Below, in pieces: positions 53,773-64,000 of a stretch of DNA of 64,000 nt. Origin of the DNA: Loxodes magnus (taxonomy: Eukaryota; Ciliophora; Karyorelictea; Loxodida; Loxodidae); the NCBI GenBank assembly GCA_946699065.1, contig CAMPDV010000106.1, forward strand, positions 1 through 64,000, given 5' to 3'. Position 1 is the stretch's first letter. Each line of letters begins with the position of its first letter. The notes beneath the pieces were generated by a model. The model saw only the letters and a list, made by a program, of their open reading frames with translations, was not told the DNA's origin and made no database searches. The translations under genes and the position numbers were made by a program.

Positions 53773-56700
53773 TTAAAGGTACCTGTCTTGACGTCCCATA
53801 GTCTCACCGTCTAATCTACACTTCCCGATACGATGAACTCTGAATTACTGGATATAGCCACAGCATATACCTAATTTGTGTGACCACTCATGGTCTTAAA
53901 GGTACCAGTCTTGACGTCCCATAGTCTCACCGTCTAATCTGCACTTCCCGATACGATGAACTCTGAATCACTGGATATAGCCACAGCACATACCTAATTT
54001 GTGTGACCACTCATGGTCTTAAAGGTACCAGTCTTGACGTCCCATAGTCTCACCGTCTAATCTACACTTCCCGATACGATGAACTCTGAATCACTGGATA
54101 TAGCCACAGCATATACATGATGTGTGTGACCACTCATGGTCTTACAGGTACCTGTCTTGACGTCCCATAGTCTCACCGTCTAATCTACACTTCCCGATAC
54201 GATGAACTCTGAATCACTGGATATAGCCACAGCAGATACCTAATTTGTGTGACCACTCATGGTCTTAAAGGTACCAGTCTTGACGTCCCATAGTCTCACC
54301 GTCTAATCTACACTTCCCGATACGATGAACTCTGAATCACTGGATATAGCCACAGCATATACCTAATTTGTGTGACCACTCATGGTCTTACAGGTACCTG
54401 TCTTGACGTCCCATAGTCTCACCGTCTAATCTACACTTCCCGATACGATGAACTCTGAATCACTGGATATAGCCACAGCATATACATAACTAGTGTGACC
54501 ACTCATGGTCTTACAGGTACCAGTCTTGACGTCCCATAGTCTCACCTTCTAATCTGCACTTCCCGATACGATGAACTCTGAATTACTGGATATAGCCACA
54601 GCATATACATGATGTGTGTGACCTCTCATGGTCTTACAGGTACCTGTCTTGACGTCCCATAGTCTCACCTTCTAATCTGCACTTCCCGATACGATGAACT
54701 CTGAATTACTGGATATAGCCACAGCATATACATGATGTGTGTGACCACTCATGGTCTTACAGGTACCAGTCTTGACGTCCCATAGTCTCACCGTCTAATC
54801 TACACTTCCCGATACGATGAACTCTGAATCACTGGATATAGCCACAGCAGATACCTAATTTGTGTGACCACTCATGGTCTTACAGGTACCTGTCTTGACG
54901 TCCCATAGTCTCACCGTCAAATCTACACTTCCCGATACGATGAACTCTGAATTACTGGATATAGCCACAGCAGATACCTAATGTGTGTGACCACTCATGG
55001 TCTTACAGGTACCTGTCTTGACGTCCCATAGTCTCACCGTCTAATCTACACTTCCCGATACGATGAACTCTGAATCACTGGATATAGCCACAGCAGATAC
55101 CTAATTTGAGTGACCACTCATGGTCTTACAGGTACCTGTCTTGACGTCCCATAGTCTCACCGTCTAATCTGCACTTCCCGATACGATGAACTCTGAATCA
55201 CTGGATATAGCCACAGCATATACATGATGTGTGTGACCACTCATGGTCTTACAGGTACCTGTCTTGACGTCCCATAGTCTCACCGTCTAATCTAAACTTC
55301 CCGATACGATGAACTCTGAATCACTGGATATAGCCACAGCATATACATAATGTGTGTGACCACTCATGGTCTTACAGGTACCTGTCTTGACGTCCCATAG
55401 TCTCACCGTCTAATCTACACTTCCCGATACGATGAACTCTGAATCACTGGATATAGCCACAGCATATACATGATGTGTGTGACCACTCATGGTCTTACAG
55501 GTACCTGTCTTGACGTCCCATAGTCTCACCGTCTAATCTGCACTTCCCGATACGATGAACTCTGAATCACTGGATATAGCCACAGCAGATACCTAATTTG
55601 TGTGACCACTCATGGTCTTAAAGGTACCAGTCTTGACGTCCCATAGTCTCACCGTCTAATCTACACTTCCCGATACGATGAACTCTGAATTACTGGATAT
55701 AGCCACAGCAGATACCTAATTTGTGTGACCACTCATGGTCTTAAAGGTACCAGTCTTGACGTCCCATAGTCTCACCTTCTAATCTACACTTCCCGATACG
55801 ATGAACTCTGAATCACTGGATATAGCCACAGCAGATACCTAATTTGTGTGACCACTCATGGTCTTACAGGTACCTGTCTTGACGTCCCATAGTCTCACCG
55901 TCAAATCTACACTTCCCGATACGATGAACTCTGAATTACTGGATATAGCCACAGCATATACATAACTAGTGTGACCACTCATGGTCTTACAGGTACCTGT
56001 CTTGACGTCCCATAGTCTCACCTTCTAATCTGCACTTCCCGATACGATGAACTCTGAATTACTGGATATAGCCACAGCATATACATGATGTGTGTGACCA
56101 CTCATGGTCTTACAGGTACCAGTCTTGACGTCCCATAGTCTCACCGTCTAATCTGCACTTCCCGATACGATGAACTCTGAATCACTGGATATAGCCACAG
56201 CAGATACCTAATTTGTGTGACCACTCATGGTCTTAAAGGTACCAGTCTTGACGTCCCATAGTCTCACCGTCTAATCTACACTTCCCGATACGATGAACTC
56301 TGAATTACTGGATATAGCCACAGCATATACATAACTAGTGTGACCACTCATGGTCTTACAGGTACCTGTCTTGACGTCCCATAGTCTCACCTTCTAATCT
56401 GCACTTCCCGATACGATGAACTCTGAATTACTGGATATAGCCACAGCATATACATGATGTGTGTGACCACTCATGGTCTTACAGGTACCAGTCTTGACGT
56501 CCCATAGTCTCACCGTCTAATCTGCACTTCCCGATACGATGAACTCTGAATCACTGGATATAGCCACAGCACATACCTAATTTGTGTGACCACTCATGGT
56601 CTTAAAGGTACCAGTCTTGACGTCCCATAGTCTCACCGTCAAATCTACACTTCCCGATACGATGAACTCTGAATTACTGGATATAGCCACAGCAGATACC

Positions 56701-57326
56701 TAATTTGTGTGACCACTCATGGTCTTACAGGTACCAGTCTTGACGTCCCATAGTCTCACCGTCTAATCTACACTTCCCGATACGATGAACTCTGAATTAC
56801 TGGATATAGCCACAGCATATACCTAATTTGTGTGACCACTCATGGTCTTAAAGGTACCAGTCTTGACGTCCCATAGTCTCACCGTCTAATCTACACTTCC
56901 CGATACGATGAACTCTGAATTACTGGATATAGCCACAGCATAAACATAATGTGTGTGACCACTCATGGTCTTACAGGTACCTGTCTTGACGTCCCATAGT
57001 CTCACCTTCTAATCTGCACTTCCCGATACGATGAACTCTGAATTACTGGATATAGCCACAGCATATACCTAATTTGTGTGACCACTCATGGTCTTACAGG
57101 TACCAGTCTTGACGTCCCATAGTCTCACCGTCTAATCTACACTTCCCGATACGATGAACTCTGAATTACTGGATATAGCCACAGAACTTACATAACTAGT
57201 GTGACCACTCATGGTCTTACAGGTACCTGTCTTGACGTCCCATAGTCTCACCGTCAAATCTACACTTCCCGATACGATGAACTCTGAATTACTGGATATA
57301 GCCACAGCATAAACATAATGTGTGTG

Positions 57327-57338
57327 ACCACATTGGTC
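57327..57338 (-). other. Short unit 16: one-base loss, frameshift
   Basis: The cataaacat / Phe37 haplotype. The flanking units are near copies of those at 53.7 and 60.4 kb. Confidence 0.9.
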
Positions 57339-60300
57339 TTAAAGGTACCTGTCTTGACGTCCCATAGTCTCACCGTCTAATCTACACTTCCCGATACGAT
57401 GAACTCTGAATTACTGGATATAGCCACAGCATATACCTAATTTGTGTGACCACTCATGGTCTTAAAGGTACCAGTCTTGACGTCCCATAGTCTCACCGTC
57501 TAATCTACACTTCCCGATACGATGAACTCTGAATCACTGGATATAGCCACAGCAGATACCTAATTTGTGTGACCACTCATGGTCTTACAGGTACCAGTCT
57601 TGACGTCCCATAGTCTCACCGTCTAATCTACACTTCCCGATACGATGAACTCTGAATTACTGGATATAGCCACAGCAGATACCTAATTTGTGTGACCACT
57701 CATGGTCTTACAGGTACCTGTCTTGACGTCCCATAGCCTCACCGTCTAATCTGCACTTCCCGATACGATGAACTCTGAATCACTGGATATAGCCACAGCA
57801 GATACCTAATTTGTGTGACCACTCATGGTCTTAAAGGTACCAGTCTTGACGTCCCATAGTCTCACCGTCTAATCTAAACTTCCCGATACGATGAACTCTG
57901 AATTACTGGATATAGCCACAGATCTTACATAACTAGTGTGACCACTCATGGTCTTACAGGTACCTGTCTTGACGTCCCATAGTCTCACCGTCTAATCTGC
58001 ACTTCCCGATACGATGAACTCTGAATTACTGGATATAGCCACAGCATATACATGATGTGTGTGACCACTCATGGTCTTACAGGTACCAGTCTTGACGTCC
58101 CATAGTCTCACCGTCTAATCTACACTTCCCGATACGATGAACTCTGAATTACTGGATATAGCCACAGCATATACATGATGTGTGTGACCACTCATGGTCT
58201 TACAGGTACCAGTCTTGACGTCCCATAGTCTCACCGTCTAATCTACACTTCCCGATACGATGAACTCTGAATCACTGGATATAGCCACAGCAGATACCTA
58301 ATGTGTGTGACCACTCATGGTCTTACAGGTACCTGTCTTGACGTCCCATAGTCTCACCGTCTAATCTACACTTCCCGATACGATGAACTCTGAATCACTG
58401 GATATAGCCACAGCATATACCTAATTTGTGTGACCACTCATGGTCTTACAGGTACCAGTCTTGACGTCCCATAGTCTCACCGTCTAATCTACACTTCCCG
58501 ATACGATGAACTCTGAATCACTGGATATAGCCACAGCATATACATAACTAGTGTGACCACTCATGGTCTTACAGGTACCTGTCTTGACGTCCCATAGTCT
58601 CACCGTCTAATCTACACTTCCCGATACGATGAACTCTGAATCACTGGATATAGCCACAGCAGATACCTAATTTGTGTGACCACTCATGGTCTTACAGGTA
58701 CCTGTCTTGACGTCCCATAGTCTCACCTTCTAATCTGCACTTCCCGATACGATGAACTCTGAATTACTGGATATAGCCACAGCATATACATGATGTGTGT
58801 GACCACTCATTGTCTTACAGGTACCAGTCTTGACGTCCCATAGTCTCACCGTCTAATCTACACTTCCCGATACGATGAACTCTGAATCACTGAATATAGC
58901 CACAGCATATACATAATGTGTGTGACCACTCATGGTCTTACAGGTACCTGTCTTGACGTCCCATAGTCTCACCGTCTAATCTGCACTTCCCGATACGATG
59001 AACTCTGAATCACTGGATATAGCCACAGCAGATACCTAATTTGAGTGACCACTCATGGTCTTACAGGTACCTGTCTTGACGTCCCATAGTCTCACCGTCT
59101 AATCTACACTTCCCGATACGATGAACTCTGAATTACTGGATATAGCCACAGCATATACCTAATTTGTGTGACCACTCATGGTCTTACAGGTACCAGTCTT
59201 GACGTCCCATAGTCTCACCGTCTAATCTACACTTCCCGATACGATGAACTCTGAATTAAAGGATATAGCCACAGCAGATACCTAATTTGTGTGACCACTC
59301 ATGGTCTTACAGGTACCTGTCTTGACGTCCCATAGTCTCACCGTCTAATCTACACTTCCCGATACGATGAACTCTGAATTACTGGATATAGCCACAGCAG
59401 ATACCTAATTTGTGTGACCACTCATGGTCTTACAGGTACCTGTCTTGACGTCCCATAGCCTCACCGTCTAATCTAAACTTCCCGATACGATGAACTCTGA
59501 ATCACTGGATATAGCCACAGCAGATACCTAATTTGTGTGACCACTCATGGTCTTAAAGGTACCAGTCTTGACGTCCCATAGTCTCACCGTCTAATCTACA
59601 CTTCCCGATACGATGAACTCTGAATCACTGGATATAGCCACAGCATATACATAATGTGTGTGACCACTCATGGTCTTACAGGTACCTGTCTTGACGTCCC
59701 ATAGTCTCACCGTCTAATCTACACTTCCCGATACGATGAACTCTGAATCACTGGATATAGCCACAGCAGATACCTAATTTGTGTGACCACTCATGGTCTT
59801 ACAGGTACCAGTCTTGACGTCCCATAGTCTCACCGTCTAATCTAAACTTCCCGATACGATGAACTCTGAATTACTGGATATAGCCACAGCATATACCTAA
59901 TTTGTGTGACCACTCATGGTCTTAAAGGTACCAGTCTTGACGTCCCATAGTCTCACCGTCAAATCTACACTTCCCGATACGATGAACTCTGAATTACTGG
60001 ATATAGCCACAGCAGATACCTAATTTGTGTGACCACTCATGGTCTTACAGGTACCAGTCTTGACGTCCCATAGTCTCACCGTCTAATCTACACTTCCCGA
60101 TACGATGAACTCTGAATTACTGGATATAGCCACAGCATATACCTAATTTGTGTGACCACTCATGGTCTTAAAGGTACCAGTCTTGACGTCCCATAGTCTC
60201 ACCGTCTAATCTACACTTCCCGATACGATGAACTCTGAATTACTGGATATAGCCACAGATCTTACATAACTAGTGTGACCACTCATGGTCTTACAGGTAC

Positions 60301-60400
60301 CTGTCTTGACGTCCCATAGTCTCACCGTCAAATCTACACTTCCCGATACGATGAACTCTGAATTACTGGATATAGCCACAGCATAAACATAATGTGTGTG

Positions 60401-60412
60401 ACCACATTGGTC
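60401..60412 (-). other. Short unit 17: one-base loss, frameshift
   Basis: The cataaacat / Phe37 haplotype, preceded in minus-strand order by the His4-His5 open segment. Confidence 0.9.
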
Positions 60413-60450
60413 TTAAAGGTACCTGTCTTGACGTCCCATAGTCTCACCGT

Positions 60451-60693
60451 CTAATCTACACTTCCCGATACGATGAACTCTGAATTACTGGATATAGCCA
60501 CAGCATATACATGATGTGTGTGACCACTCATGGTCTTACAGGTACCTGTCTTGACGTCCCATAGTCTCACCGTCAAATCTAAACTTCCCGATACGATGAA
60601 CTCTGAATCACTGGATATAGCCACAGCATATACATGATGTGTGTGACAACTCATGGTCTTACAGGTACCTGTCTTGACGTCCCATAGTCTCAC
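60451..60693 (-). pseudogene. Stop-free WD40 segment, His4-His5 type
   Basis: These 80 codons have residue 5 as CAT (His) in both units. One unit has Gly1 changed to Cys (TGT, near 60,647), which would disrupt the conserved Gly-His turn. It lies just upstream, in minus-strand order, of the short unit at 60,401. Confidence 0.25.
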
Positions 60694-60942
60694 CGTCTAA
60701 TCTACACTTCCCGATACGATGAACTCTGAATCACTGGATATAGCCACAGCATATACCTAATTTGTGTGACCACTCATGGTCTTACAGGTACCTGTCTTGA
60801 CGTCCCATAGTCTCACCGTCTAATCATAACTTCCCGATACGATGAACTCTGAATTACTGGATATAGCCACAGCATATACCTAATTTGTGTGACCACTCAT
60901 GGTCTTACAGGTACCTGTCTTGACGTCCCATAGTCTCACCGT

Positions 60943-61185
60943 CTAATCTACACTTCCCGATACGATGAACTCTGAATCACTGGATATAGCCACAGCATAT
61001 ACATAATGTGTGTGACCACTCATGGTCTTACAGGTACCTGTCTTGACGTCCCATAGTCTCACCGTCAAATCTACACTTCCCGATACGATGAACTCTGAAT
61101 CACTGGATATAGCCACAGCATATACATAACTAGTGTGACCTCTCATGGTCTTACAGGTACCTGTCTTGACGTCCCATAGTCTCAC
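60943..61185 (-). pseudogene. Stop-free WD40 segment, two units
   Basis: These 80 codons include one unit where Ser41 is Arg (AGA, plus-strand acctctcat near 61,139), a change also present at about 54,612 and 62,860. It lies only one TAG away from the next open segment at 61,189. Confidence 0.25.
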
Positions 61186-61188
61186 CTT

Positions 61189-61554
61189 CTAATCTGCACT
61201 TCCCGATACGATGAACTCTGAATCACTGGATATAGCCACAGCATATACATAATGTGTGTGACCACTCATGGTCTTACAGGTACCTGTCTTGACGTCCCAT
61301 AGTCTCACCGTCTTATCATAACTTCCCGATACGATGAACTCTGAATCACTGGATATAGCCACAGCACATACATAACTAGTGTGACCACTCATGGTCTTAC
61401 AGGTACCTGTCTTGACGTCCCATAGTCTCACCGTCAAATCTACACTTCCCGATACGATGAACTCTGAATTACTGGATATAGCCACAGCATATACATAATG
61501 TGTGTGACCACTCATGGTCTTACAGGTACCTGTCTTGACGTCCCATAGTCTCAC
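61189..61554 (-). pseudogene. Stop-free WD40 segment, three units
   Basis: These 121 codons comprise a His4-Tyr5 unit, a Leu25 unit, a Cys7 unit and a Tyr23-Lys25 unit. Cys7 (TGT, plus-strand acatac) is a rare state also found in the 52.2-53.4 kb island, which suggests a shared source. Bounded by TAG at residue 25 on each side. Confidence 0.28.
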
Positions 61555-61803
61555 CGTCTAATCTACACTTCCCGATACGATGAACTCTGAATTACTGGAT
61601 ATAGCCACAGCAGATACCTAATTTGTGTGACCACTCATGGTCTTACAGGTACCTGTCTTGACGTCCCATAGTCTCACCGTCTAATCTACACTTCCCGATA
61701 CGATGAACTCTGAATCACTGGATATAGCCACAGCATATACATAATGTGTGTGACCACTCATGGTCTTACAGGTACCTGTCTTGACGTCCCATAGTCTCAC
61801 CGT

Positions 61804-62046
61804 CTAATCTACACTTCCCGATACGATGAACTCTGAATTACTGGATATAGCCACAGCACATACATAACTAGTGTGACCACTCATGGTCTTACAGGTACCT
61901 GTCTTGACGTCCCATAGTCTCACCGTCTTATCATAACTTCCCGATACGATGAACTCTGAATTACTGGATATAGCCACAGCATATACATAATGTGTGTGAC
62001 CACTCATGGTCTTACAGGTACCTGTCTTGACGTCCCATAGTCTCAC
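61804..62046 (-). pseudogene. Stop-free WD40 segment, two units
   Basis: These 80 codons contain a Tyr23-Lys25 unit and a Cys7 unit, the same rare states as in the 61.2 and 52.6 kb open segments. TAG codons bound it on both sides. Confidence 0.25.
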
Positions 62047-62355
62047 CGTCTAATCTAAACTTCCCGATACGATGAACTCTGAATTACTGGATATAGCCAC
62101 AGCACATACCTAATTTGTGTGACCACTCATGGTCTTACAGGTACCAGTCTTGACGTCCCATAGTCTCACCGTCTAATCTACACTTCCCGATACGATGAAC
62201 TCTGAATCACTGGATATAGCCACAGCATATACATAATGCTTGTGACCACTCATGGTCTTACAGGTACCTGTCTTGACGTCCCATAGTCTCACCGTCTAAT
62301 CTACACTTCCCGATACGATGAACTCTGAATTACTGGATATAGCCACAGCAGATAC

Positions 62356-62661
62356 CTAATTTGTGTGACCACTCATGGTCTTAAAGATACCTGTCTTGAC
62401 GTCCCATAGTCTCACCGTCTTATCATAACTTCCCGATACGATGAACTCTGAATTACTGGATATAGCCACAGCATATACATAATGTGTGTGACCACTCATT
62501 GTCTTACAGGTACCTGTCTTGACGTCCCATAGTCTCACCGTCAAATCTACACTTCCAGATACGATGAACTCTGAATTACTGGATATAGCCACAGCATATA
62601 CATAACTAGTGTGACCACTCATGGTCTTACAGGTACCTGTCTTGACGTCCCATAGTCTCAC
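62356..62661 (-). pseudogene. Distant copy of the Ile36-Phe37 segment
   Basis: These 101 codons have the same translation as 37,759-38,064 about 24.6 kb away, including Ile36-Phe37 in the last unit and the TCT Ser20 codon. The spacing is 200 units minus three bases, matching three short units in between. It is bounded by TAG on both sides. This shows transfer of a multi-unit block over tens of kilobases within the array. Confidence 0.3.
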
Positions 62662-63597
62662 CGTCTAATCTACACTTCCCGATACGATGAACTCTGAATC
62701 ACTGGATATAGCCACAGCAGATACCTAATTTGTGTGACCACTCATGGTCTTACAGGTACCTGTCTTGACGTCCCATAGTCTCACCTTCTAATCTGCACTT
62801 CCCGATACGATGAACTCTGAATTACTGGATATAGCCACAGCATATACATGATGTGTGTGACCTCTCATGGTCTTACAGGTACCTGTCTTGACGTCCCATA
62901 GTCTCACCTTCTAATCTGCACTTCCCGATACGATGAACTCTGAATTACTGGATATAGCCACAGCATATACATGATGTGTGTGACCACTCATGGTCTTACA
63001 GGTACCAGTCTTGACGTCCCATAGTCTCACCGTCTAATCTACACTTCCCGATACGATGAACTCTGAATCACTGGATATAGCCACAGCATATACATAATGT
63101 GTGTGACCACTCATGGTCTTACAGGTACCTGTCTTGACGTCCCATAGTCTCACCGTCTAATCTACACTTCCCGATACGATGAACTCTGAATCACTGGATA
63201 TATCCACAGCAGATACATAATGTGTGTGTCCACTCATGGTCTTACAGGTACCAGTCTTGACGTCCCATAGTCTCACCGTCTAATCTACACTTCCCGATAC
63301 GATGAACTCTGAATTACTGGATATAGCCACAGCAGATACCTAATGTGTGTGACCACTCATGGTCTTACAGGTACCTGTCTTGACGTCCCATAGTCTCACC
63401 GTCTAATCTACACTTCCCGATACGATGAACTCTGAATCACTGGATATAGCCACAGCATATACCTAATTTGTGTGACCACTCATGGTCTTACAGGTACCTG
63501 TCTTGACGTCCCATAGTCTCACCGTCAAATCTACACTTCCCGATACGATGAACTCTGAATCACTGGATATAGCCACAGCAGATACCTAATTTGTGTG

Positions 63598-63609
63598 ACC
63601 ACATTGGTC
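63598..63609 (-). other. Short unit 18: one-base loss, frameshift
   Basis: Same allele with Val23 and TAG25, like those at 34,453 and 36,665, about 27 kb away. Confidence 0.9.
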
Positions 63610-64000
63610 TTACAGGTACCTGTCTTGACGTCCCATAGTCTCACCGTCTAATCTACACTTCCCGATACGATGAACTCTGAATCACTGGATATAGCCACAG
63701 CATATACATAATGTGTGTGACCACTCATGGTCTTACAGGTACCTGTCTTGACGTCCCATAGTCTCACCGTCTAATCATAACTTCCCGATACGATGAACTC
63801 TGAATTACTGGATATAGCCACAGCATATACATAACTAGTGTGACCACTCATTGTCTTACAGGTACCAGTCTTGACGTCCCATAGTCTCACCGTCTAATCT
63901 AAACTTCCCGATACGATGAACTCTGAATTACTGGATATAGCCACAGCAGATACCTAATTTGTGTGACCACTCATGGTCTTACAGGTACCTGTCTTGACGT

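Overview
The whole 64 kb is one uninterrupted tandem array of a 123 bp unit. Read on the minus strand, each unit encodes one 41-residue WD40 repeat (numbered here from the Gly of the Gly-His pair). The window holds about 520 units: 64,000 bases, with 18 units one base short. The array is already in phase at base 1 and still running at base 64,000, so no array edge, promoter, true start codon, terminator, RNA gene or unrelated gene lies inside. G+C of the typical unit is about 44 percent. The organism cannot be identified. Array size, near-identity of units and absence of any compact gene context fit a eukaryotic genome better than a bacterial one, but this is inference.

Unit anatomy (minus strand): G1-H2-T3, variable residues 4, 5, 7 and 8, the strand V9-A-I-S-S, N/D14, S-E-F-I-V-S-G-S22, variable 23, D24, variable 25, T26, V-R-L-W30-D31, then V-K-T-G-T-C/F37-K-T-M-S41. 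H2, D24, T26 and W30 are the WD40 structural tetrad. Most units carry an in-frame TAG at residue 5 (elsewhere TAT Tyr or CAT His), at residue 25 (elsewhere TTG Leu, AAG Lys or once TAT Tyr), or both. No in-frame TAA was seen. TGA occurs at W30 in three units, and one extra TAG replaces Glu16. In addition, 18 units share one identical single-base-shortening allele at the T39-M40-S41 junction, which throws the frame into a TGA in the same unit or the next.

Layout. 0-13 kb: an older-looking mix with AAA Lys33 units. 12.7-37 kb: subfamilies with Lys26, Ser3 and Tyr23-Lys25, and 12 of the 18 short units. 36.7-53.8 kb: 17 kb with constant phase, dominated by a 38-unit (4,674 bp) tandem duplication at about 41.24-50.6 kb plus smaller nested duplications. 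52.2-53.4 kb: the most stop-poor island, including a 262-codon open stretch. 53.8-64 kb: a mix rich in His4-His5 units and several two- to three-unit open segments.

Interpretation. Under the standard code this is a non-translated, satellite-like or pseudogenised WD40 array, grown by unequal exchange or gene conversion that copied a few nonsense and frameshift alleles many times. A recoded TAG (for example Gln) would reopen long stretches, but the 18 frameshift units and three TGA codons argue against one continuous giant protein. A third possibility is a silent reservoir of WD40 variants feeding an expressed gene elsewhere. Variation concentrates at residues expected on the propeller's binding face, as in fungal HET-E/HNWD proteins, but nothing in this window proves that.
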